In this document: positions 1 to 8,575 of the stretch, piece by piece
Layout of the letters: each line of letters opens with the position of its first letter
Numbering within the stretch: position 1 is the first letter of the stretch
Assembly (NCBI RefSeq): GCF_000275845.1
Contig: NW_006766928.1
Span: forward strand, 166,760 to 177,976
Reading direction: 5' to 3'
Source of the DNA: Dichomitus squalens LYAD-421 SS1
Lineage: Eukaryota; Basidiomycota; Agaricomycetes; Polyporales; Polyporaceae
Length of the DNA: 11,217 nt
Program-made: the position numbers and the translations under genes
Notes under the pieces: generated by a model
Databases searched by the model: none
The model's input: the letters and a program-made list of their open reading frames with translations, nothing else
What the model was told of the DNA's origin: nothing

Positions 1-863
1 AGGCTACCGCTGAGGGACCGAATGACACAGTGCACTGAGGCTGACGTGAGTCCTCCGAGTTCGAGCGTGCGTGATCTGAGCTGTGCGGGCCTGGCGTAGG
101 CCATATGGTGCCAAACCGCCCTACCCTTTCTCAGGCTAAGTCTTTGGAAGATGTGCACAAGCATATGTGATCGACCGGCACGGGCCGGTGCATGGAAGAC
201 GAATAAGCGTACCTGCAGCCATTGCGTCGAATGTTGGGACCCGAGCTAGGCCTCACAGTAGACACCCGTGTTGTTACTGAGCGGAGGGGCAGGCACTGCA
301 GGATTCGATATGACCGACGCGCCCGCGCTTCCAATCAGGCCAGCGCACGCCTGTAATAGATCGAAATGAGAACCAGTTGGATCTTAACACGATCATGACG
401 TGAAGATCCCAGCATGACTATGGACATTCGAACGCGTGTATGTCCCGTGTCTGCAGACTCACTGATGACCGCGCGAGCGTCCACCGTGCCCGAGATCGCC
501 GCGCGTGCTGCTTCTTTCCTGCATCGTGACAGGCCCACACCTGACGGCCCAATTGTCGCCATCAGCCACAGGTACCTCGCTGCATGACCGTCGGCCGTGG
601 GCCTCCGGACCCGGAGAGTGGCACGCGTCGTCCGGATGGACGGTCGTCTTCTGATATGCGATAGGCTTCTTAGCCTGTCTGACAAGGGAAGACGCGGGGT
701 TAACGAGAGCCGTGCGGTTGTCTAGCCGTTCATTATGGAAGAAGTGCACCTCGTGCATATAGGCTACCCGGCGGCGCAGAACGAGGGCCTCTGGTAGTCT
801 AACTGCTGTCAGACACGCTCAGCAGAGAGGCAGCCAAAATCCGGATAGCAGGATGCTACGTAC
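1..863. repeat. Left arm of large inverted repeat, outer near-identical part
   Basis: This segment is the reverse complement of 10308-11170. Base i pairs with base 11171-i with no indel. I compared the arms line by line and found nine substitutions, at left positions 419, 448, 471, 538, 561, 573, 623, 768 and 777. Bases 1-418 and 778-863 are identical in both arms. The window begins exactly at the first paired base, so the arm may continue upstream. A small hairpin (ACCGGC / GCCGGT, loop of 4) lies at 174-189. Open frames exist on the minus strand (758-459, and 685-131 broken by a TGA at about 335), but they are rich in Arg and Ser, match no family I know and show no convincing coding bias. 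I treat the segment as non-coding repeat. Confidence 0.95.
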
Positions 864-1605
864 GTACGCGAGCTTCGGGGGCGAGCACGGGAGCAGGAGT
901 GCGGCCCGACGGGTGCAACAGAGTGATGGTTGCCGAGAACTCCGAGCGAGCGACTCTGTCGCTAGCCCCTCGTGCGGGCCCAGGACGAAACCGCTCCACT
1001 CTATTGTTCGCAGCTGTGATCAGCATACTGCATAGCCAATATCGTGGCCGTGACGTACTGAAGGTGGAATGTCGCACCGATGGCGCTTCTGCTACTTCAA
1101 TAGCGTCGGTGTTGTTTGCACGCATACGTGGACGCTCGACGCCGGGTACATCCGGCACTATATGACACTCGAGGGACGCCTATAGACCAGATGTTCCCGT
1201 ATGAGGCCTGCAAAATGGCGTCGAGTGCAAGGAGGACTGGGCAAGGTACATACTCCGCTAATACATCGGGATGCCGAGAAGCCAGCACGATGATAGGTGG
1301 GTGAACGGCCTTACGGGCCAGGTCCCTGATACTTGCAGGGGCTTTACCCTGTTCCTGACTATGGGCGCCAAAAGATGCTTTGGCCGATCTACAGAGGTAG
1401 CAGAACAGATACCAGAGAGGGCAGGGATGGCGTGGCGGACCCCAAAGGCCGTAAGTAGAGTCGAAGAAAGAAGACGGATAGACGTGCTGGCCCGCAGACA
1501 TCTACAAGGAGCACCGCCACCGGCCAGAAAAGGGCAACGATTTACGGGTCCGCGCGAGGCGGACTCGGAGCCAGTGCCAAGGACGGGCAGCTCGGGCAGG
1601 CGCCG
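864..1605. repeat. Left arm of large inverted repeat, inner diverged part
   Basis: Homology to the right arm (9706-10307, reverse complement) continues here but is diverged, by eye about 70-75% with indels. The left copy carries roughly 100 extra bases around 985-1100. Conservation is patchy. Bases 1410-1490 match the partner at about 90%, and 1451-1490 match at 39 of 40. A 17-base palindrome (GTCCGC, 5-nt spacer, GCGGAC) at 1548-1564 is kept in the other arm at 9740-9756. Homology fades after about 1605. A minus-strand open frame (1501-1097) shares some translated stretches with the right arm, such as HVYPSSFF, but the right copy is interrupted by stops. I recognise no protein. Confidence 0.85.
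1548..1564. repeat. Short palindrome conserved in left arm
   Basis: The sequence is GTCCGC, then GCGAG, then GCGGAC, a 6-bp stem with a 5-nt loop. It lies near the inner edge of the left arm. The same palindrome is found at 9740-9756 near the inner edge of the right arm, even though its surroundings have diverged. Confidence 0.6.
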
Positions 1606-1984
1606 ATTGGGCTCCCCACGGTCGGGAGAGAGACGGGCTGGGATTGGCTGGTCGCGGCCGGGGAGGCCGGGGTGGACACGATTAGATGTCGCGCGGTGAT
1701 CTAAGCGCGCATTGGTTGGGACTGCTCGTGTCCGTGTCCGTGTCTACCGCCTTCCCTCGTCCGGGCCCTTTATCATCTTTCCATGCGCCTCGCCCGCTCG
1801 CACTCCCCTCCCGCCCTGCTCCCATTCCTGCAGCGGTTCACAGAGCCTCCTGCGCACCTCCATTAATATCTGGCGCCGACCTCGTCCTGGGCCTTTGCTT
1901 CCTGTATTTACTGACAATCCTTCGCGGACCCACACTTGCAAGCCACCGCCTCGCTCCCCTCTCCGGACAGAGGGATCCAACAGG
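1606..1984 (+). promoter_or_regulatory. Promoter and leader region of the P450 gene
   Basis: This is the single-copy stretch between the left repeat arm and the P450 start codon. Two inverted CCAAT boxes (ATTGG) are visible, at 1643-1647 (just inside) and 1711-1715. A weak TATA-like string (CTTTATC) lies near 1769, and an AT-rich patch (ATTAATAT) near 1862. The stretch before the ATG is pyrimidine-rich, as is common in fungal leaders. Three tandem copies of a GTGTCC hexamer lie at 1728-1745. An open frame on the plus strand runs upstream of the ATG, but its residues do not resemble a P450 N-terminus. The start at 1985 gives a normal signal anchor. The element calls are by eye only. Confidence 0.45.
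1728..1745 (+). repeat. Hexanucleotide tandem repeat, three units
   Basis: The unit GTGTCC is repeated twice exactly and a third time as GTGTCT, within the P450 promoter region, 15 bases downstream of the second ATTGG box. It may be a simple microsatellite. Confidence 0.7.
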
Positions 1985-4900
1985 ATGTACTCGCCGCCCT
2001 CCCTCCTCCTGGTGCTCCTCGCGCCGGCAGCGGTCACGCTCTACTTCCTCTGGACGTTCCTCATGCTCGTCCTCCGCCAGGCCCGCTCCCCGCTCCGGCA
2101 CCTCCCCGGCCCGCCCTCGCCCTCGTTCTTCATGGGCAACCTCCGGGAGATGCACGACCAGGAGAACAACGGGCTCGTCGCCCGCTGGGCCGCCGCCTAC
2201 GGCTCCACCTTCGTCTACCGCGGCTTCATCGGCGGCTGCAGGCTCATGACCGTCGACCCGCTCGCGGTCAACCACATCATGAGCCGCGGCTACGAGTACC
2301 CGAAGCCGGACTTTGTCCGCGACGCGCTCGCGAGCATGGCTGCCGGCTACGAGGGGCTGCTCACCGCCGAGGGCGACATGCACCGGAAGCAGGTGCGATG
2401 CGTGTTTGTGTCTGTGTTCGTGTTCTCACCGCGCGTGCATTCTCCTTCTCGCATGTGTTTGTGCCCATAGCGTAAGATATTGGTGAGTTCTCTCTTGCCG
2501 CGAACGCTTCCCTTCCCTTCTCGCTCTCGATTTTCCCGAATTCTTGCCCCGCATCTCGTGCCGCGCCTCAGTGCTCCGGCTGTCCTGGGGACCCCCGGCG
2601 ATGCGGACCGAGTGGTAGATGCGCCCACGTGACCGTGCAGATCAGTTGGTTGCGACGCGGCTCGCACTTGGGTTCTCCGGCCATCGCTGCCGTTGCTTGC
2701 GACCGACGACAGCGAGAGGAGTCTGGCGGTGCAGCCTGTCTCCACTCAGCGCGCGCAGCGGCTCGGCGATTTCGCTCTTGGCGGCTTTTGTGGGGTGGGG
2801 GCGACGGATCGCTCAGGTCGACGTCGTCACCGGGTTAGCCGCAAGGTTCGGCAGGCGACAGGACACAGAACAGCTTCCTTGTCGGGTGGTATTTCCCACT
2901 GCGCATTCCGTCATGATGTGTCGTGCGTTGCCTTGTGTTCAACGTGGAGGCCGCCTATGACTTGAATTGAACCTTGTTACATTGGTTTTGTAGTCGTGGA
3001 GGCTGCGTCGTAAACGAGGCGCGACGACTGTCGTCAAAGGACATCATGCTATCCGCCTCCCAAATTCTCATGTGGCACATCGCCTTGTCGTAGGATGATG
3101 AATGCTGACAGAACGTCTACTCTCTAGAACCCGGCGTTCTCCGCTGCCCAAATCCGGTCCCTCACCCCGATATTCTGGGAGACGGCCATCCGAGTGCGTT
3201 GGCTCTTTTCTCTCTGCAACCATGCCGCTCTCCCTTACGGACCATGCCCTCACAAATAACGAAAGCTGCGCGACATCTGGCTAGACATCACCGCCTCGCC
3301 CAAAGCCTTCTTCACCCCCGTCGACCCCTTCGCGCGCGCCGAGGCGCCGCCCAGCCCGGGCACCGCGGACCCCGAGCCCGCAGCAAACGCCCCTCTCCTG
3401 AGTCCGTCGGCCGTCACGACGTCGTTCCTGCCCAACCCCTTCGCCGCCTTCGTGCCGTCCAAGGCGTCCCCGACGATCCCCACCGTCAGGGCGCGCCAGC
3501 CTGCGGGATCGTCCGCTCTGGAGCTAGCGAGCGACGCACCGTGCCGGCTGGACGTGCTCCCGTGGCTGGCGCGCGCGGCGCTGGACGTCATCGGGGAGGC
3601 GGGGTTCGGGTACGCGTTCCACTCGCTCGAGGCGGCTGCGGAGCGGCGGGACTACGAGAGCGAGCTCGCGCAGGCGTTCGGGGTCATCTTTGGCACTGCG
3701 CGGAAGTTCCGGGTGATGACGATATTGCAGGTGTGGTTTCCCGTCCTGCGAAGATTTGTGAGCAGTTGTTCCCTTTACTCCTGTTCCAACCTCTTGAGGT
3801 GGAGGCTGAACAGGTGCTGACTGGGCGAGCAGAAGCGGGAAAACGCGGCGATGCAGCACGCGCAGGCGACGATGCGCAAGATCGGGACGGAGCTCATCGA
3901 GCAGCGGCGCGCGGCCGTCGCCGCCGAGTCGGAGAAGACGTCGGAGAAGCGGAGCGCGATCGAGGGCGACAAGACCGTGTTCGACCGCGACCTGCTCAGC
4001 GTTCTTGGTTAGTACCGCTCTTTCTTCCGAGATGTGGCGCTGCCGTGCAAGTAAACCTTGTTTAGCTTACATAACATTTACGCTGTGGTTAGTGCGCTCG
4101 AACATCTCCGAGGTCCCCGAACAGCGCATGTCCATGAACGAGCTCCTCTGCCAGATCTCGACGTTCCTCGCTGCTGGCCACGAGACGAGCGCGTCCGCGC
4201 TCACGTGGACGCTGTACGCGCTCGCCCGCTGTCCCTCAGCGCAGGCGAAGCTCCGCGCAGAGCTGCGGTCTGTCCCCGTTCCGTCCGCCCCGTCCGCGCC
4301 TGTGTCGTCTCCACCTCCATCTCAGCCCTCCTTCTCACAACAGCCTTCCACGCCCGCATCTGTACCATCTTCGCCAGAGCGTTCACCACCTTCCTCGCCG
4401 ACATCTGCGGCAGCAGCATACGACGCTGCGATGGCCGCGCTCTTCGACCGCATCTCGCACCTGCCCTACCTCGACGCGGTCGTGCGCGAGGCCCTCCGGC
4501 TGTACGCGCCGATCACGACGACGATGCGCGTCGCGACGCAAGACGACGTCATCCCCGTCGCCGCGCCATATATGGACCGGCGGGGGCGGATGTGCGACGA
4601 GATCCGCGTGCGCAAGGGGGACATCATCAGCGTGCCGATACAGGCGATGAATAAGGGCAGGGAGACGTGGGGCGAGGACGCGGACGTGTTTAGGCCGGAG
4701 AGGTGGGAGGAGGGTAGGCATAGAGAGGAGCGCTGCGAGGAGAAGGGGAGAGGGAAGCACGTGCAGGGGCTGTGGGGGAACATGCTGACGTTTGGCGGGG
4801 GCAACCCCGTGAATGGGAACCGGTCCTGCATCGGGTACCGGTTCGCGTTGAGCGAGTGAGTCTCCGTTCCATGTTCTTGTGGAGGGAGGAGGCACAGACT

Positions 4901-5199
4901 GACGGGACTGTTGTGCAGGATCAAAGTCTTCCTGTTCGTTCTGCTCCGTGACATCGAGTTCTCGAACGACTCCGCGGTCGAGATCGAGAAGAAAGTCAAG
5001 TACGTCTCAGCCTCTTCTTTTTGCTCTTCCCTCGATCCTTATGATTTGCGCTGCTCACTCGCGCCCCTGTAGCGTCGTGACCCGCCCATGCGTCAAGTCT
5101 GAGCCCCATAGGGGCAACCAGATGCCGCTCTACATCCGTCGCGTCCTCCGCTCTCCCAGTTCGGATCCAAGGACTGACAGACACTTCGGTGTATCATGA
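1985..5199 (+). CDS. Cytochrome P450 monooxygenase, eight exons
   Basis: Heme-thiolate monooxygenase, probably anchored in the ER membrane and reduced by P450 reductase. The substrate cannot be told. Exons: 1985-2392, 2471-2482, 3128-3193, 3266-3757, 3833-4007, 4093-4855, 4919-4999, 5073-5199. All joins are in phase and give 707 codons, long for this family (usually about 500-600). In order: hydrophobic anchor (residues 6-30), PGPPSP hinge (41-46), C-helix region with HRKQRKILNPAF (133-144), I-helix AGHETS (412-417), K-helix EALR (517-520), PERW (586-589), heme loop with Cys630. Exon 2 is only 12 nt (RKIL). Extra residues lie at about 172-254 (Pro/Ala/Ser-rich) and 445-492 (Ser/Pro-rich), and five residues interrupt the heme loop. 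A phase-compatible GT-AG pair (3402-3527) could remove 42 residues from exon 4. The exon 5 acceptor could lie three bases earlier. Exons are GC-rich with C/G-ending codons. The style recalls basidiomycete expansions such as CYP5144/CYP5150, but I do not assign a family. Confidence 0.9.
2483..3127 (+). other. Unusually long intron 2 of the P450 gene
   Basis: The intron starts GTGAGT directly after the 12-nt microexon and ends CTCTAG before the NPAF-coding exon. A good branch site (CTGAC, 3105-3109) lies 18 nt before the acceptor. At 645 nt it is about ten times longer than the other introns of this gene (63-85 nt). I see no coding match, terminal repeats or target duplication inside it. Open frames there (2619-2965) look like chance. 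A past insertion into a normal short intron would explain the size but is not shown. Confidence 0.75.
4792..4835 (+). other. P450 heme-binding loop with a 15-nt in-frame insertion
   Basis: The encoded loop is TFGGG-N-PVNGN-RSCIG. The family signature is FxxGxRxCxG, with the phenylalanine seven residues before the cysteine ligand. Here Phe618 lies twelve residues before Cys630. Removing the 15 bases at 4806-4820 (residues PVNGN) restores a perfect signature, FGGGNRSCIG. The trinucleotide AAC stands on both sides of the extra bases (4803-4805 and 4818-4820), so the insertion could be a short duplication or slippage product. Confidence 0.8.
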
Positions 5200-5936
5200 G
5201 GACTTCTAGATGCGGATTCGCATCGGACCGCTGCTATCTGCTATTTGCTATGTACTGCTCTTGTATATCTGTGTATTGCGCCGTCTCACTTACATTTATT
5301 CTAATATATCACGATGCTCGTGTTCGTTGCTGCAGTATGGGCAAGGGTCAAAGGTGGGCGCCGTTCGGGACTGTACGATCGTCAGCCGGTACAAACAAGG
5401 TGAGCTAGTCGCAATACAACATCGTACGGCGCGAGGCGTGTTCCTCACAACGGAGGTGACAATAGTGGGTAGTATGTGCCGTTGAGGAATGGAGAAGAGT
5501 ATGAAAATTAAGTCGTGTCTGTCCGATGAGCAGTCGCTACAGCAGTTGGTAGGTCATTAGATGATAGCGCTGGCTCATGAGGCCGCTCACATCGTACCAG
5601 GGGCTTGCACATGCTGTGAGCACGGCCGAGCCGAGTCGAACTTTTCCTACAGTTCCGCCAGCTTCGTGTCCCAGCCTCTCGTGTCCCAGCCTCAGCGATC
5701 AGTAATTCGGGCCGGATGGCCTGAGCCGCGGCTTTCTGTACTATATAATCATGCATCCAATGTAGAGATGGTGTACATATACGAGAAAGATGCGGAAACA
5801 AACACAATGGCAGAGGTAGAGAGATAAGAACGAGGTACAATGTTCTACATGACAATGTACAAACGATCGAATGACGAATGTACCAGATGATGACGCTCAT
5901 CCTAGACAGCGCAGACGACACTAACCTACTGTACAG
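5200..5936. other. Intergenic region between convergent genes
   Basis: This holds the 3' untranslated regions of both genes. The P450 side is AT-rich, with AATATAT near 5301 as a possible polyadenylation element. An exon-like piece occurs at about 5336-5398. A perfect 15-bp tandem duplication lies at 5664-5693, and short repeats of ACAATGT lie around 5835-5861. I find no supportable separate gene. The small open frames here have no recognisable motif. Confidence 0.6.
5664..5693 (+). repeat. Perfect 15-bp tandem duplication
   Basis: The unit TCGTGTCCCAGCCTC occurs twice head to tail, at 5664-5678 and 5679-5693, between the two convergent genes. No function is apparent. It is a plausible recent slippage event and a possible length marker. 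Confidence 0.85.
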
Positions 5937-8364
5937 TCAGGCTTCGTAGCTGTCCTTTCTGGGATATTTCTGGCGTTCAGGGAACATCTTGGAGAACCAC
6001 TTTGAGAGGACACGGTAAATGGCGACTAACGGTTGCAAAGGAAATGCCCAGATCTCAAACCAAGACCACCCATGACTGTCGCGATAGGTGTACAGCAGAA
6101 CAAGGGCAAGGAGGACCATCGATAGCCCGACGATGCCCACGACCGTATACCTCGTAAGCTGGTTGGTTCGATGGAAGCATATCCACGCAATGGAGACGAA
6201 TAAGGTTAGAAGCCTGTTTGAGATGCAATATGATGTGAGCTGCGGAAGACGAGCAAGTGCGGAAGGAAGCACCGCCTACCCCACCAGAAGAACGTAGCCG
6301 GGATGCTATAGATGACCGCGAGCCGCTCTAACTCCTCCACTTGCTTCTTTTGGGGGCCACCCTTTGGCGGCTAGGCAATGATATGCGTGAGTATGTCCAA
6401 TCCCGGACCAACACCAGATACACATACCTCGCCTTCGAAACTCGAATTATGACCGGAGCGATGCTGCCTTGCCAAAATTGTTGCGGCCGCAATGTTGCTG
6501 ATGTTGAGTATCAGCGAGATGTAACTAACAATCTGCCCGAGATTGCGCTCTGTGAAAGGGGGACCATTCTGGTCGACTGATGAGAGGGCGAGAGAACTGA
6601 AATTTGCAGCCAACACGACCGTAGCCTGTTCACCCCAAAGGCGTCAGCCTTGGGATCACTGCAGGAAACAGATGCGAGTCACTCTCACCGGCGTGATAGC
6701 CGCCAGCCAGTCATCTTGAAGCTGAATCACGAAGTCATTCCAGCGACTCGTACTCATCTTCCTTCCGATCCACAGCTGATTGAGGTTGAGATAGTAAGAT
6801 ACAGCGGTATAGAAGGACAACCAGTTCAAGATTGTAAACCAAGGAGAGTGAGAATCCGACTCGTAATGATGGGGATAGAAGCCGTGCGAATTGTTGAGTT
6901 GGGCGTGTTCTTCCCCATGGAAGTACGCGAAACGAATCTTGACTGCAACTGGGCATCAGTACATTTGTTGCTTAGATGGGAAAATTAGACGCGTACGGAG
7001 TGCGCTCATCAACTTGCCTAGACCGCTAGTTCAGCGTAGGAAGCAGAATTATCAGAGAAGGCGCTGACCTACAATACAAGCATCTTCTGGTCTATTTGTG
7101 TCAGCTGAATTGGCATCGTGAGAAGTTGCGATGTCGGATATGGCATATCTCCATTCACGGACCTTTTATCTTCCCAACCATTTTTGTGAACTGTGCAAGT
7201 TCGTCTGCGGTACATGGTGATGTCGATGCCTTCGAGCTCGCGGCATCTGTAAAATCCAAAGATAATTTGTCCTCCCACGTGGAATTTCGGAGAGTCTCAC
7301 CGAATGCCCAGAAGGCAAGCCTTTCGTTCAAGTCGTCAAGCTCTAGTTGCGAGATGATTCGTTTATCAGGAAAGATATACAAGTGCTCCCTGTGCATCGG
7401 GGTAGGGATCCAGTTGCTATCAGCGGCGTTTGCGTGGAGAGTCGAGCCACAGACCAGTATGCCGCCTGCGCCGCAAATCCTAATTGGCATGGGTCAATAG
7501 AAATGAGCCTTGCTAAATTCAGACTCTCATGCAATCTCTTGCGACTCACCGAGATGGTCAATTCCGATGATGCGATGGTCAAGGTCTTCCCAGAAGATGT
7601 TGGTGTCAACTTCATCCAACCAGAATACTTGCCTCTTCTTTATGTTGCAGATATGGTAACATCCTTTTACTACAGTCTCGCGTCCGTCGCTATGGCGTCT
7701 GATAGGCCACCATCTCCGTGTGCTAGAGGTCTTTCCTCCATCCGTTTCGGTCTTTTCTCCTTCCTGTCCCTGCGTGATCTGGAGGTGTATACCAATCTCG
7801 ATGTCGTCGTAGTCTAATAGCCCGCGAGAATCCTCGGTTTCGAGGGCCTGACTGTTGAGGGCCTGCAGCGGATTGCGACGCAGCATGGCCACAACAGCTT
7901 CCAGGTCATGCAAAGTCTTCTTGTCGTACAACCAGGCATCGGTGTAGACGTTCTATGACAATGGCGCTGAGTGGCTGAGCGATCACGAAGGTTGTCATTC
8001 GTACCTTCTAACGGAAATAAACTTTTCCCTCGGGATGAACGAGCCGATGCCATCCCACTCCAAGCTGGTCATCAGAGCTGAGATATGGGATCAGCTCCAT
8101 TGCATAGGCCAGACCGGTGGTAGGAAGGCCTCTGCTCACGGAAGGTTGACATCAACTGGCAAGCGGTCCATCGGAGATATCTTCTGCTTTCCTAGCGTCG
8201 ATGGGTGGCCGGTTCTGGGGGTGGTCACGATTCAGTTCCGGCAAGTCGCAAATGATCTGGAGAACGTACTGGTGTCGTTCTCTCCTGTGCCTGCATGTGG
8301 CAATCAGGCTAACCGGAGAAGCCTCGAGGCGTATAGGCATTCCGTCCAGCGATTCCGACGCCAT
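5937..8364 (-). CDS. Agaricomycete WW-like membrane protein, probably interrupted
   Basis: Function unknown. The product resembles a large Agaricomycete-only family. Exons, 5' to 3': 8364-8270, 8214-8140, 8077-8005, 7952-7550, 7479-7455, 7416-7301, 7246-7163, perhaps 7091-7073, then 7017-6997, 6942-6689, 6625-6428, 6370-6285, 6213-5937, about 575 codons. Family landmarks in order: VHPEGKVYF, TDAWLYD, YHICN..VFWLDEV (two WW-like repeats), TPMHR, STSPCTADEL, KLMSALLKIRFAYFHG, then hydrophobic segments: ATVVLAANF, LGQIVSYISLIL followed by LARQHR, LAVIYSIPATFFW/LLTLFVSIAW, and YTVVGIVGLSMVLLAL near the C-terminus, so about four membrane helices. Most introns (52-71 nt) have clean borders and matching phase. 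Problems: an in-frame TAG at 8010-8008 (codon 80), a 38-nt putative intron at 7454-7417, and an unresolved join between 7163 and 7017. The start ATG at 8364 is inferred. Base composition is clearly less GC-rich than the P450. It could be a pseudogene. Confidence 0.7.
8008..8010 (-). other. In-frame TAG in exon 3 of the minus-strand gene
   Basis: The frame reads VHPEGKVYFR, then TAG, then AAG and a GTACGA donor. The following 52-nt intron joins in phase to NVYTDAWLYD. Family members have a similar number of sense codons between the HPEG and LYD motifs. Using the upstream GTTAGA as donor puts the next exon out of frame. A GTTTAT donor three codons earlier would avoid the stop but removes the conserved YF. 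Confidence 0.6.
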
Positions 8365-8575
8365 GATCTTGCCAAGGGGATCACCGTCATATAGTATAGA
8401 CCCAACAGGAGCTTCGTGTCAGCTGATGCATCTTCAGCACAGAAACCGTCACGGTCGCAGTAGAGCAAGCAAGACATCGACAGCGGCAGCGGCAGATGCG
8501 TAGAGCCCAACAGCGAGAAACTGTCAGTCATTGAAGACGATGGCACCTTGAGTAGCAGTTATTGGTAGGGGCAGC
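8365..8575 (-). promoter_or_regulatory. Probable upstream region of the minus-strand gene
   Basis: This is the sequence directly upstream of the inferred start at 8364. On the minus strand a TATA-like string (CTATACTATAT) lies at 8399-8389, about 25-35 bases before the ATG, which is close for a TATA box. A short CGGCAG repeat lies at about 8480-8495. I see no coding match. If the gene has a further 5' exon, it would fall here. Confidence 0.3.

Noticed and set aside
131..685. Minus-strand open frames of 67 and 116 codons in the left arm (and their copies at 10486-11040) as genes
   Set aside because: They use non-ATG starts, are Arg/Ser-rich, are separated by an in-frame stop in both copies, and the arm-to-arm substitutions mostly change residues in this frame. 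They look like chance frames in GC-rich repeat DNA.
1..863. Inverted arms as a pure assembly artefact
   Set aside because: An artefactual fold-back would be identical throughout. The nine outer substitutions and the diverged inner arms point to two real copies, though read support should still be checked.
1712..1984. N-terminal extension of the P450 upstream of ATG 1985
   Set aside because: The frame is open, but its residues are unlike any P450 N-terminus, and the ATG at 1985 is followed at once by a normal hydrophobic anchor and PGPP hinge.
1838..2383. Long minus-strand frame opposite P450 exon 1
   Set aside because: It is an antisense shadow of a GC-rich coding exon; the sense strand carries the recognisable protein.
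2619..2965. Open frames inside P450 intron 2
   Set aside because: No motif and no splice logic; the flanking exons join perfectly without them.
8152..8364. Unspliced 70-codon minus-strand frame as a separate small gene
   Set aside because: Its first 95 bases fit as exon 1 of the larger minus-strand gene. A GTACGT donor at 8269 and a CAG acceptor at 8215 join it in phase to the next exon.
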